Shown: positions 56,336 through 64,000 of the stretch, in pieces
How the letters are laid out: the number at the start of each line of letters is the position of its first letter
Position numbering within the stretch: position 1 is the first letter of the stretch
Source of the DNA: Streptomyces tropicalis
Lineage (GTDB): Bacteria; Actinomycetota; Actinomycetes; Streptomycetales; Streptomycetaceae
Assembly (NCBI RefSeq): GCF_029269835.1
Contig: NZ_JARJBB010000008.1
Location: 1-64,000 of the forward strand
Reading direction: 5' to 3'
Length of the DNA: 64,000 bases
Made by a program: the position numbers and the translations under genes
Notes under the pieces: model-generated
Seen by the model: the letters and a program-made list of their open reading frames with translations, nothing else
What the model was told of the DNA's origin: nothing
The model's database searches: none

Positions 56336-57670
56336 CTACGGCACCCGGTCCAGCAGCACGACCGCCACGTCGTCGGCCAGCTCGCCGCCGTTCAGTGCGC
56401 GGACCTCGTTCACCGCGGCCCGCAGCAGGTCCTCGCCGTGCAGGCCCTGGGCCAGCTGGCGGCGGACCATCTCCACCATGCCGTCCTGGCCCAGCCGGTC
56501 GCCGCCCGCGCCGACCCGGCCCTCGATCAGGCCGTCGGTGTAGAGCATCAGGCTCCATTCGGCGCCCAGCTCCACCTGCATCCGCGGCCAGCGGGCCCCG
56601 GGCAGCAGGCCCAGCGCCGGGCCGTTGTTGTCGTACGGCAGCAGCTCCGCCGGACGGCCGGGGCGGGCGACCAGCGGCGACGGGTGGCCCGCCAGGCACA
56701 GGCCGGCGCGGCGCCCGTCGGGCGCGATGTCCACCGTGCACAGCGTCGCGAAGATCTCGTCGTCCGAGCGCTCGTGCTCCAGCACCTGCTGCAGCGTGCC
56801 CAGCAGCTCGTCGCCGCACAGCCCCGCCAGCGTCAGCGCGCGCCAGGCGATCCGCAGCTCGACGCCGAGTGCGGCCTCGTCGGGGCCGTGCCCGCAGACG
56901 TCGCCGATCATGGCGTGCACGGTGCCGTCGGGCGTGCGCACGGTGTCGTAGAAGTCGCCGCCGAGCAGCGCCCGCGAGCGGCCGGGCCGGTAGCGGGCGG
57001 CGAACCGCAGCGGGGAACCCTCCAGGAGGGGCGTCGGCAGCAGGCCGCGCTCCAGCCGGCGGTTCTCCTGCGCCCGCAGCCGGCCCTCGGCGAGCCGGCG
57101 CTCGGCGGTGTCGGAGCGCTTGCGCTCCACCGCGTAGCGGATGGCGCGGCTCAGCAGCCGCCCGTCCAGCTCGTCGCGGAACAGGTAGTCCTGGGCGCCG
57201 ACCCGGACCGCCTCGGCGCCGCGCTCGGCGTCGCCGGACGCGGTCAGCGCCAGCACGGCGTGCCGGGGGGCCAGCTCGAGCACCTGCTTGAGCACGGCCA
57301 GCTCCCCGTCGTCGCCGGAGCCGGCGCGACCGGGCGCGGGCAGCGCGAGGTCCAGCAGGATGCAGTGGACGTCGTCGGTCAGCAGCCGCGCGGCCTCGGT
57401 GAGGTTGCGGGCGGTGCGGACGCGGATCGGCTTGCCCGCCGGGTCGAGGAGCTCGGGCACGAGCGGCGAGCCGCCGGGGTCGTCCTCGATCAGCAGCAGG
57501 GTGAGATGGGGGCTGTGGGCGTGGGCGGGCGTGGTGGCGCGGGTGTTCTTCTCGACCGTGGCTTCCTTCTGCGGGGCCTGTGCTGCGGCGGGGCCGCCGG
57601 GGAAGTCGGTCTGCGCCCCGCCGTTCTCGACGGCCGGGATCGCTCTCTGCCGCGGTACGGGCACGGGCAT
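56336..57670 (-). CDS. Receiver-domain PP2C (SpoIIE-type) serine phosphatase
   Basis: 444 residues. An N-terminal disordered part (1-60) leads to a response-regulator receiver (LLLIEDDPGG, phospho-acceptor in CILLDLALP, Thr in ALTASGD), a coiled linker and a PP2C/SpoIIE phosphatase domain with its metal-binding Asp residues (GGDFYDTV, MIGDVCGHG, LYTDGLIEGR, ELADDVAVVLL). The receiver's usual Lys is Arg (DYLFRDE), so activation may differ. Such RsbU/OsaC-like proteins dephosphorylate anti-anti-sigma factors. ATG 57670 is preceded by GAAGGA. Confidence 0.9.
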   Translation of the reverse strand: MPVPVPRQRAIPAVENGGAQTDFPGGPAAAQAPQKEATVEKNTRATTPAHAHSPHLTLLLIEDDPGGSPLVPELLDPAGKPIRVRTARNLTEAARLLTDDVHCILLDLALPAPGRAGSGDDGELAVLKQVLELAPRHAVLALTASGDAERGAEAVRVGAQDYLFRDELDGRLLSRAIRYAVERKRSDTAERRLAEGRLRAQENRRLERGLLPTPLLEGSPLRFAARYRPGRSRALLGGDFYDTVRTPDGTVHAMIGDVCGHGPDEAALGVELRIAWRALTLAGLCGDELLGTLQQVLEHERSDDEIFATLCTVDIAPDGRRAGLCLAGHPSPLVARPGRPAELLPYDNNGPALGLLPGARWPRMQVELGAEWSLMLYTDGLIEGRVGAGGDRLGQDGMVEMVRRQLAQGLHGEDLLRAAVNEVRALNGGELADDVAVVLLDRVP

Positions 57671-58000
57671 GGTTCTGGTTCCTTCCCTCCCCCCGAGGGC
57701 ATGGAGACGCGAGGGACCTCGCGCCACCGACCGGGACCTTAGCGGTAGTCGGCGCCGCAGCGGAATGGTCCGTGGCCGGAGGCCCGGGCTTCGGCCACTG
57801 TCATATGCTGCTATTCCTGCCGGAGTTGGACAGGACGGCCATGCGGGCGGGATGACGAAGCTCACGTCGGTGCGGGCCGCGGCCCCCGGCGCCGGGTGCG
57901 GTGGGTCACGTGGCCCAGGTCACCGGGGGCCACCGGGCCCCGCACCGGTCCGGCTCCCCGGCCCGCCGCCCGGTCCGGGTCTCGGCCGGACCCGCCGGCC
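57671..58000. other. Intergenic region between phosphatase and NlpC/P60 genes
   Basis: 330 bases on which only very short frames occur. An A+T-richer patch (CATATG near 57803) may mark the promoter of the phosphatase gene. No gene, terminator or repeat is recognised. Confidence 0.45.
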
Positions 58001-59110
58001 TCAGTCCGCGTCCGGGCGGACCACGCCCAGGATCGGCATGGTGCCGGCGCCCGTGACGGTCACCGTCCGGCCCGGCCGCGGAGCGTGCACGATCGTGCCG
58101 CCGCCGACGTACATCGCCACGTGGCTGGCGTCGTCGAAGTAGATGATCAGGTCGCCCGGTCGCATGTCCTTGACGTCCACGTGCCGGAGCTGCCTCCACT
58201 GCTCCTGCGAGGTGCGCGGGATGGGCCGCCCGGCGGCCGCCCAGGCCTGGGACGTCAGCCCGGAGCAGTCGTACGTCTGCGGCCCCTCGGCGCCCCAGAC
58301 GTAGGGCTTGCCGAGCTGGGCGGTGGCGAACTCCACCGCCTTGCGGCCCGCCGCGGACGCCGTGGTCCTGAGGTCCTTGAGGACGCCGGTGCGGAGCCAG
58401 GCCGCCTGGGCCTTCAGCGCGGCGTCCTGCTGCAGCCGGTCCAGGCGCTCGCGCTGCCGCTCCTCCAGCGTGGACCGGAGCTTCTCGGCGTCGGAGATCC
58501 GCTGCTCGATCTCCTTCTTCGCCGTGGCCTTCGCCCTGCGGTTGGCCTCCAGCCTCTTCCAGCGGTCGGCGGCGTCCCGGGCGTACTCCCGCAAGTCCTT
58601 CTGGACGCGGCCCAGTTCCGACAGCATGCCCTCGGTCGCGCGCTCGCCCTCGCGCGCCCGGCCCGCGCCGTCGAGGAACTGCTGCGGGTCGCCGCTCAGC
58701 ACGAGCCGCGCCTCCGGCGGCAGCCCGCCGTTGCGGTACTGGGCGCGGGCCGCGGCCCCGGCGCGGTCCTTCAGCGCGGCCAGCCGCTGCCGGCCCTCGG
58801 CGATCTTCCGGTTGAGGCCGTCGATCTCGGCCGACTGCTTCCGGGACTTCTCCTCGGCCGCGTTGTACGCGTCGGTGGCCACGGCGGCGTCGTGGTAGAG
58901 CTTGTCGAGCTGGGCGCCGACGGCCTCCAGGTCCTTGTCCGCGAGCGGAGCCGGGGCGGGGGAGGCCGACGGGCCGCCCGCGGAGGCGGAGGCCGACGGG
59001 CCCGGCGCGGGCCCCGCGTGGGCGAACGCCGTGCCCGGTGCCGCCAGTACGGTGACCGCGCAGACCACGGTCACGGCCACCGCGAGCGCGTTGATCCTGC
59101 CCCGTCGCAT
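58001..59110 (-). CDS. Secreted NlpC/P60 peptidoglycan endopeptidase (RipA-like)
   Basis: 369 residues. A signal peptide (1-30, AFAHA), an Ala/Ser/Pro linker and a long coiled coil (about 55-240; EEKSRKQSAEIDGLNRKIAEGRQRL and EIEQRISDAEKLRSTLEERQRERLDRL) precede the NlpC/P60 domain with Cys282 (YDCSGLT), His330 (ASHVAMYVGGG) and His342 (IVHAPRPG). It cuts D-glutamyl-diaminopimelate bonds in the wall stem peptide; the coiled coil probably holds the enzyme inactive until bound by a partner. ATG 59110 follows AGGTGGGGG. Confidence 0.92.
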   Translation of the reverse strand: MRRGRINALAVAVTVVCAVTVLAAPGTAFAHAGPAPGPSASASAGGPSASPAPAPLADKDLEAVGAQLDKLYHDAAVATDAYNAAEEKSRKQSAEIDGLNRKIAEGRQRLAALKDRAGAAARAQYRNGGLPPEARLVLSGDPQQFLDGAGRAREGERATEGMLSELGRVQKDLREYARDAADRWKRLEANRRAKATAKKEIEQRISDAEKLRSTLEERQRERLDRLQQDAALKAQAAWLRTGVLKDLRTTASAAGRKAVEFATAQLGKPYVWGAEGPQTYDCSGLTSQAWAAAGRPIPRTSQEQWRQLRHVDVKDMRPGDLIIYFDDASHVAMYVGGGTIVHAPRPGRTVTVTGAGTMPILGVVRPDAD

Positions 59111-59267
59111 ACCGCCCCCACCTGATTTACCGTCAGTAACTTTCGAGCGCCTCGGGGATCGTGCCATGTCGCGGCGCAAAGTGACAGAGGCACACGCCGT
59201 GCACGCGGGTGGGTCCCGCGGGCCCGGCCGCCCGTCGGCTCCCTCCCCCGGGCGGGCGCGGGTCATG

Positions 59268-59309
59268 ACGATCTCCCCGGCGGTGTGACGTACGACTCGG
59301 GGAGATCGT
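59268..59309. terminator. Hairpin between methyltransferase and NlpC/P60 genes
   Basis: Perfect 12-bp arms ACGATCTCCCCG (59268-59279) and CGGGGAGATCGT (59298-59309) with an 18-base loop, 158-199 bases upstream of the NlpC/P60 start. Probably ends the methyltransferase transcript. Confidence 0.55.
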
Positions 59310-59362
59310 TCCCCGCCACGCCGGAGCCGGCAGGCGCCGGCCGGCCGCCGGGGCCGGGCGCC

Positions 59363-60175
59363 TCAGGCCTGCGGGGCCAACGCCCGCCAGGCCACCGTCA
59401 CTTCGCCCTGCCGCCAGCGCGGCGGTCCGTCCGTCACCGGCCAGTCGGCGGTGAGGTCGCGCACCGCGCGGATCCAGCGCTGCCGGGCGCCGTAGGAGGC
59501 GTAGGGCGCGGCGGCCGCCCAAGCCCGGTCGAAGTCGCGCAGGAAGGCGTGCACGGGCTCGCCGGGGACGTTGCGGTGGATGAGCGCCTTCGGCAGGCGT
59601 TCGGCCAGGTCGGAGGGGCGGTCCAGGGCGCCCAGGCGGGTGGCGAAGGTGACCGTGCGGGGGCCCTCGGGGCCGAGGGCGACCCACGCGTGCCGCCGTC
59701 CGACCTCGTCGCAGGTGCCCTCCACCAGCAGGCCCCCGCGCGAGCGGTCGTCGGCCGGGGCGAGCCGGGCGCACAGCCGCTGCCAGACCGCGGCGACCTC
59801 GCCCTCGTCGTACTGGCGCAGCACGTTCGCCGCGCGGATGAGGTGCGGGCGGGCGGCGAGCGGGACCTCGAAGCCGCCGTGCCGGAAGGCGAGCCCCTCG
59901 CGCGCGTAGGGCTGCGCGGCGGCGACCCGGGCCGGCTCGATCTCGATCCCCACGACCCGGGTGCGGGGGGCGGCCGTGCGCAGCCTGTGCAGCAGTTCGA
60001 CCGCCGTCCAGGGGGCGGCGCCGTAGCCGAGGTCGACGGCGACCGGGTCGGCGGCGCGGCGCAGTTCGGCGCCGTGCGCCGCCGCGATCCAGCGGTCCAT
60101 GCGGCGGAGCCGGTTGGGGTTGGTCGTCCCGCGCGTCACCGAGCCCACGGGGCGGGTCGCGGCGCGGGATGTCAT
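59363..60175 (-). CDS. Class I SAM-dependent methyltransferase-like protein
   Basis: 270 residues. Motif I is VAVDLGYGAAPWTAVELL, then VVGIEIEPARVAAAQPY (acidic residue after strand 2) and AANVLRQYDEGEVAAVW, a Rossmann SAM-binding core. The start MTSRAATRPVGSVTRGTTNPNRLRRMDRWI is common to actinobacterial proteins next to mshA. Substrate unknown. On its strand TACCCT lies seven bases before ATG 60175, a leaderless pattern. It is divergent from mshA. Confidence 0.85.
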   Translation of the reverse strand: MTSRAATRPVGSVTRGTTNPNRLRRMDRWIAAAHGAELRRAADPVAVDLGYGAAPWTAVELLHRLRTAAPRTRVVGIEIEPARVAAAQPYAREGLAFRHGGFEVPLAARPHLIRAANVLRQYDEGEVAAVWQRLCARLAPADDRSRGGLLVEGTCDEVGRRHAWVALGPEGPRTVTFATRLGALDRPSDLAERLPKALIHRNVPGEPVHAFLRDFDRAWAAAAPYASYGARQRWIRAVRDLTADWPVTDGPPRWRQGEVTVAWRALAPQA

Positions 60176-60282
60176 GCCTACGAGGGTATGCGGGCACGCG
60201 TCCGGGAGTGCGGGTGCCCTCCGCGGCGTCCATCGAACGGTTGAGCGAGAATCGGCAATGTTTCGGCAAAGGCGGGCGGGGC

Positions 60283-60310
60283 GGAAATGGAGCCACCTCC
60301 TCCCGGCGTT
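60283..60310 (+). promoter_or_regulatory. Possible sigma-R-type promoter of mshA
   Basis: GGAAAT (60283-60288), 19 bases, GTT (60308-60310) loosely fits the thiol-stress sigma-R pattern (GGAAT-N18-GTT). mshA is a known sigma-R target in S. coelicolor, but this match is imperfect in both hexamer and spacing. Confidence 0.3.
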
Positions 60311-60371
60311 AGCCCCTGAAGGGCGCTCGGCGCTCCCGGTCCGGCATGCCCGCATCAAGGAGGAACGCCAC

Positions 60372-61709
60372 GTGAGCCAGTACGTCAGCAGGCTCGGGCG
60401 TCGCTCTGCGGCGGCTCCCTCGCGGCTCAGGCTGCACCGCAGGCCCCGGCGCGTCGCCATGCTCTCCGTGCACACCTCACCCCTCCACCAGCCGGGCACG
60501 GGCGACGCCGGCGGCATGAACGTCTACATCGTCGAACTCGCCCAGCGCCTCGCCGCGATCAACATCGAGGTGGAGATCTTCACCCGGGCCACCACCGGCA
60601 CCCTCCCGCCGAGCGTGGAGCTGGCCCCCGGCGTCCTCGTCCGGCACGTCGACGCGGGCCCCTACGAGGGCCTGGCCAAGGAGGACCTCCCGGCCCAGCT
60701 GTGCGCCTTCACCCACGGGGTGATGCAGGCCTGGGCCGGCCACCGCCCCGGCCACTACGACCTCGTCCACTCGCACTACTGGCTCTCCGGCCACGTCGGC
60801 TGGCTCGCCGCCCAGCGCTGGGGCGCCCCCCTGGTGCACGCCATGCACACCATGGCCAAGGTGAAGAACGCCAGCCTGGCCGCGGGAGACACCCCCGAGC
60901 CCGCCGCCCGGGTCATCGGCGAGACCCAGATCGTCGCGGCCGCCGACCGGCTGATCGCCAACACCGCCGAGGAGGCCGGCGAGCTGGTCCGGCACTACTC
61001 CGCCGAGGCCGCGAAGGTCGCCGTCGTGCACCCGGGCGTGAACCTGGACCGGTTCCGGCCCGGCGACGGCCGTGCCGCCGCGCGCGCCCGCCTGGGCCTG
61101 CCGCAGGACGCCCTGGTCCCGCTCTTCGCCGGCCGCATCCAGCCCCTCAAGGCCCCCGACGTGCTGCTCCGGGCCGTCGGCGCCCTCCTCGACGAACGGC
61201 CCGAGCTGCGCTCCCGCATCGTGGTGCCCATAGTCGGCGGCCCCAGCGGCAGCGGCCTCGCCAAGCCCGAGGGGCTGCAGAAGCTGGCGGCCCGCCTCGG
61301 CATCGCCGACGTCGTGCGGTTCTGCCCGCCGGTCGGGCAGGAACAGCTCGCGGACTGGTTCCGGGCCGCGTCGGTGCTGGTGATGCCGTCGTACAGCGAG
61401 TCCTTCGGCCTGGTCGCGATCGAGGCCCAGGCGGCGGGCACGCCGGTCCTCGCCGCCGCGGTCGGCGGACTGCCGGTCGCGGTCCGGGACGGGGAGACGG
61501 GCGTCCTGGTGCAGGGGCACGACCCGGCCGCCTACGCACGGGTGCTGCGCGACTTCGCCGACGACCCGGCGCTGGCCGCCCGGATGGGCACGGCGGCCGC
61601 CCGGCACGCGCAGTCCTTCGGCTGGGACACCTCGGCCGCCGCCACGGCCGACGTCTACACGGCCGCGATGCAGGCCCACCGCCGTCGCGTACGCTCCCCC
61701 CATGGGTGA
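60372..61709 (+). CDS. mshA: D-inositol-3-phosphate glycosyltransferase
   Basis: 445 residues, GT-B fold, GT4 family. Joins GlcNAc from UDP-GlcNAc to inositol 3-phosphate, the first step of mycothiol synthesis. The N-domain has SVHTSPLHQPGTGDAGGMNVYIVELAQRLA (acceptor loop), HSHYWLSG and the long C-domain donor region with AGRIQPLKAPDVLL and SYSESFGLVAIEAQAAGTPVLAAAVGG (E-x7-E). GTG 60372 is backed by GGAGGAA; an in-frame ATG at 60258 is less likely. The YbjN-like gene overlaps its end by 8 bases. Confidence 0.95.
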   Translation: MSQYVSRLGRRSAAAPSRLRLHRRPRRVAMLSVHTSPLHQPGTGDAGGMNVYIVELAQRLAAINIEVEIFTRATTGTLPPSVELAPGVLVRHVDAGPYEGLAKEDLPAQLCAFTHGVMQAWAGHRPGHYDLVHSHYWLSGHVGWLAAQRWGAPLVHAMHTMAKVKNASLAAGDTPEPAARVIGETQIVAAADRLIANTAEEAGELVRHYSAEAAKVAVVHPGVNLDRFRPGDGRAAARARLGLPQDALVPLFAGRIQPLKAPDVLLRAVGALLDERPELRSRIVVPIVGGPSGSGLAKPEGLQKLAARLGIADVVRFCPPVGQEQLADWFRAASVLVMPSYSESFGLVAIEAQAAGTPVLAAAVGGLPVAVRDGETGVLVQGHDPAAYARVLRDFADDPALAARMGTAAARHAQSFGWDTSAAATADVYTAAMQAHRRRVRSPHG

Positions 61710-62271
61710 GGCGGAGCAGCAGCGGGCGGCGCAGGTCATCGAGGAGACCCTGAAGGACGCCGAACTGGACTGGGAGAGCCCGCAGTCGGGCACGTACGTC
61801 GTCAAACTGCCCGGCACCCGGAAGCTGTCGACCACCCTGTCCATGATCGCCGGCAGGCACTCCCTCTCCCTGAACGCCTTCGTCGTCCGCCACCCCGACG
61901 AGAACGAGGCCGGGGTGCACCGCTGGCTGCTGGAGCGCAACCTCAGGCTGTACGGCGTGAGTTACGCCGTCGACCCGCTCGGCGACATCTACGTCACCGG
62001 CCGCCTGCCGCTCGCCTCGGTCACCGCCGAGGAGGTCGACCGGCTCCTCGGCCAGGTGCTCGAGGCAGCCGACGGCAGCTTCAACACCCTGCTGGAGCTG
62101 GGCTTCGCCTCGGCGATCCGGCGGGAGTACGCCTGGCGTGTGTCCCGCGGCGAGCCGACGCGGAACCTGGAGGCGTTCCGCCACCTGACGGAGCGGCCGA
62201 CGGGGGACAGCCGTCCGGCCGAGCGCCCTTCGCCCGGCGGCCCTTCGCCCGAGGGGCCGACGGCGGACTGA
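61702..62271 (+). CDS. YbjN-domain protein
   Basis: 189 residues. A YbjN-like fold, related to type III chaperones (QRAAQVIEETLKDAELDWESP ... VVKLPGTRKLSTTLSMIAGRHSLSLNAFVVRHPDENEAGVHRWLLERNLRLYGVSYAVD ... DIYVTGRLPL), plus a short Pro/Ser-rich tail. In Actinobacteria this gene regularly follows mshA. Function unknown; a chaperone-like or regulatory role is plausible. The start overlaps mshA by 8 bases, which indicates coupling. Confidence 0.9.
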   Translation: MGEAEQQRAAQVIEETLKDAELDWESPQSGTYVVKLPGTRKLSTTLSMIAGRHSLSLNAFVVRHPDENEAGVHRWLLERNLRLYGVSYAVDPLGDIYVTGRLPLASVTAEEVDRLLGQVLEAADGSFNTLLELGFASAIRREYAWRVSRGEPTRNLEAFRHLTERPTGDSRPAERPSPGGPSPEGPTAD

Positions 62272-62434
62272 GCCGGGCCGGGGCCGTGCGGCCGGTCGGG
62301 CCGGGCGCCGGCGCGGTGGACCCGCCCGGACGGGCCGGGCAGCCCCCCCCGGCCCGGTGCGACGGGACCGGTCCGGTCGGGCCCATCCCCGGGCGGGCGC
62401 GGGCGGGGCGGCTTTCGGCTTCGGCGCGGGCGGC

Positions 62435-63814
62435 TCAGGCCGGTGCGACCTCGGGGGCCGCGTCCGCCGGCCCCGCCGGGGCGGCCGTGTCCGCGGACGT
62501 ACCGCCCGCGAGCGGAGCGGCGGCGGCGACCGGTGCGACGGGTGCCTGCGGCGCCGGGACCGCCGGCGGCGCGGGGGTCGCTCCCGCCGGGACCTCCGCC
62601 GTGGCGCTCTCCTTGGGCAGGCGCCGCATCAGCGCCGCGTAGCCGACGGCCGCCGCGGTCCCCACGAGCGCGCACAGCCCCCACAGCCAGGCCGCGCCGA
62701 AGTGGTCGATGACGAAGCCGGACATCAGCGGGGCCACCAGCGCGGCCAGCGACCAGGACAGCGTGTACACGCCCTGGTAGCGCCCCCGGCCGTGGACCGG
62801 CGACAGCCGCACCACCAGACCGGTCTGCGTCGGCGCGTTGATCATCTCGCCCAGCGTCCACACCAGCACCGTCAGCGCGAAGACCCCGACCGAGCCGGCG
62901 AGCGCGGTGAGCCCGAAGCCGTACCCGGCCAGCAGGGAGGAGACGACCAGCAGCCGGCGCGCGTCCCGGTGCTCGATGAAGCGCGTGACCGGGATCTGGA
63001 GCACGACGATCAGGAGGCCGTTGACCGCGATCGCCATGCCGTAGTCGGCGGGCGTGAACCCGGCCTCGCCCATCGCCACGGGCAGGCCGAGCGACCCCTG
63101 CTGGAAGACCAGCGCGACGAGGAAGGACAGCCCGACGACGGCCATGAAGCGCCCGTCCCGGAGGACCGTGGCGAGCCCGACCGGGTCGGGTGCACCGCCC
63201 GGTACGTCCGCGGGTGCCTCGGGCCGGGACTCGGGCAGCTTCAGGAAGACGACGACGGCGCAGACCAGGGTCATGCCCGCCTCGATCAGGAATCCGGCGC
63301 GGTAGCTGAACTCGGCGATGAAGCCGGCCGCCATGGAGGAGACGGCGAAGCCGAGGTTGATCGCCCAGTAGTTCAGCGAGAAGGCCCGCACCCGGTCCGC
63401 GGGCGGCACGATGTCGGCCATCATCGCCTGCACCGCGGGCCGCGAGGCGTTGCTCGTCATGCCGACGACGAAGGCGACGGCGGCGATGGCCACGGGGTCG
63501 TGCACGAAGCCGAGGACCGCGACCGCTGCGGCGGTGGAGGACTGGGCGGCGAGCAGCGTCGGGCGCCGTCCGAGCCGGTCCGCCATCACGCCGGCGCCGA
63601 GCGAGGACACGACCCCGCCGAGTCCGTGCAGGGAGGCCACGAGACCGGCGTACGAGGCGGAGTAGCCGCGGTCCACGGTCAGGTAGAGCGCCATGAAGGT
63701 GGCGACGAAGGCACCGAGCCGGTTGACCAGGGTGCTCGTCCACAGCCACCAGAAGGCCCGGGGCAGCCCGGACACGGTCTCCCGGGCGGCATGTCTGAGA
63801 CGGGTGACGGACAT
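62435..63814 (-). CDS. Major facilitator superfamily transporter
   Basis: 459 residues with twelve membrane helices. The loop 2-3 motif is GVMADRLGRRPTLLAAQ (G-x3-D-R-x-G-R-R), standard for drug:proton MFS exporters, and MTSNASRPAVQAMMADIVPP matches the MDR-type DHA1 group. The C-terminal 60 residues are an Ala/Pro tail (ATPAPPAVPAPQAPVAPVAAAA). Substrate unknown. ATG 63814 with GGGGGGA upstream; it converges on the YbjN-like gene and is divergent from gpmA. Confidence 0.9.
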   Translation of the reverse strand: MSVTRLRHAARETVSGLPRAFWWLWTSTLVNRLGAFVATFMALYLTVDRGYSASYAGLVASLHGLGGVVSSLGAGVMADRLGRRPTLLAAQSSTAAAVAVLGFVHDPVAIAAVAFVVGMTSNASRPAVQAMMADIVPPADRVRAFSLNYWAINLGFAVSSMAAGFIAEFSYRAGFLIEAGMTLVCAVVVFLKLPESRPEAPADVPGGAPDPVGLATVLRDGRFMAVVGLSFLVALVFQQGSLGLPVAMGEAGFTPADYGMAIAVNGLLIVVLQIPVTRFIEHRDARRLLVVSSLLAGYGFGLTALAGSVGVFALTVLVWTLGEMINAPTQTGLVVRLSPVHGRGRYQGVYTLSWSLAALVAPLMSGFVIDHFGAAWLWGLCALVGTAAAVGYAALMRRLPKESATAEVPAGATPAPPAVPAPQAPVAPVAAAAPLAGGTSADTAAPAGPADAAPEVAPA

Positions 63815-63979
63815 GGCGGATCCCCCCACGGGCACAGGCGGTGATGTAAGCGGCTCTAGCGGTGAGCACAACTTACGGTGGCGCGGCGCGGAGGGCCACT
63901 CGATTAACAGATGCCGTCAAACGTCCGCCTGCCGGGCGGCCCGGGCGGCGGCCCGAATGCGTCGATTACGCTCTGGGGC

Positions 63980-64000
63980 ATGGCCGACGCACCGTACAAG
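63980..64000 (+). CDS. gpmA: 2,3-bisphosphoglycerate-dependent phosphoglycerate mutase, first 7 codons
   Basis: The window ends inside a gene beginning MADAPYK, the N-terminus of Streptomyces phosphoglycerate mutase, a glycolytic enzyme, as I remember it. Only 21 bases are seen, so the call rests on this short match and on the usual position near mshA. TACGCT ends seven bases before the ATG. Confidence 0.65.

Noticed and set aside
59111..59362. c-di-AMP (ydaO-type) riboswitch before the NlpC/P60 gene
   Set aside because: Such riboswitches precede some Streptomyces wall hydrolase genes, but the conserved core sequence is not seen here; only a simple hairpin is present.
60258..60371. 38-residue N-terminal extension of mshA
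   Set aside because: GTG 60372 has GGAGGAA; a possible promoter would lie inside the extension.
1..64000. tRNA genes or CRISPR arrays
   Set aside because: No cloverleaf with GTTCGAATC-type T-loop in a tRNA frame and no regularly spaced repeats with unique spacers were found by eye.

Overview
The window is a piece of a Streptomyces chromosome. Evidence: very high G+C with strong G/C bias at third codon positions, a Streptomyces-type 5S rRNA tail at the left edge, and a run of characteristic streptomycete genes: the six-gene cmd cluster, pstSCAB, ppk, mshD, glnR, nur, rsiG, devE/devA/devB, mshA and the first codons of gpmA. Gene order resembles the core region of the S. coelicolor chromosome as I remember it; it is not a recent genomic island. 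I see no intact transposase, phage, CRISPR array or tRNA.

Layout. (1) 0-8.2 kb: end of an rRNA operon, an acetyltransferase, and a leftward six-gene operon for a type IV secretion-like membrane machine (pilin-like, VirB8-like, VirB6-like, VirB3/VirB4-N-like, VirB4 ATPase, VirD4-like with a degenerate nucleotide-binding site). (2) 8.2-16.2 kb: divergent tetR/SDR pair, secreted S1 protease, zinc-ribbon membrane protein, a transglycosylase/NlpC-P60 wall hydrolase, a PAP2 phosphatase and a Tat-exported FAD oxidoreductase. (3) 16.2-28.2 kb: phosphate block: pstSCAB behind a PHO box, pitH1 with its DUF47 partner, CsoR copper sensor, Nudix, CHAD and polyphosphate kinase. (4) 28.2-36.4 kb: a 1-kb extremely G+C-rich gene-free stretch, mshD, the htrA/small protein/mprAB-like stress operon, a LacI regulator and the nitrogen regulator glnR.

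(5) 36.4-46.3 kb: housekeeping and sulfur genes: hydrolase, MoaD-like carrier, membrane proteins, a sulfurtransferase behind a cysteine-containing leader peptide, DsrE-like, a 32-residue membrane peptide, nitrobindin-like protein, nur, YgfZ-like, dtd and rsiG. Two palindromic mini-elements bounded by CTAG lie exactly on TAG stop codons here. (6) 46.3-54 kb: Eis-like acetyltransferase, the duplicated developmental regulators devE and devA with devB, a double-kinase-domain protein and a small HAD protein. (7) 54-64 kb: XRE regulator under a 12-bp palindrome, HbhA-like coiled coil, DUF2516, a receiver-PP2C phosphatase, NlpC/P60 hydrolase, methyltransferase, mshA, YbjN-like, MFS exporter and the start of gpmA.

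How it fits together: phosphate supply and storage (pst, pit, ppk, CHAD), mycothiol synthesis (mshA, mshD), envelope stress (htrA/mprAB-like), nitrogen, nickel and copper control (glnR, nur, csoR) and developmental control (rsiG for sigma-WhiG, devE/devA, cmd) are interleaved. Many genes have a TAnnnT hexamer 6-7 bases before the start codon, suggesting leaderless mRNAs. The items most worth a second look are the cmd machine with its apparent pseudo-coupling protein, the CTAG-bounded elements on stop codons, the leaderless cysteine leader peptide, the unnamed small protein inside the htrA-mprAB operon, and the shared operators of devE and devA.
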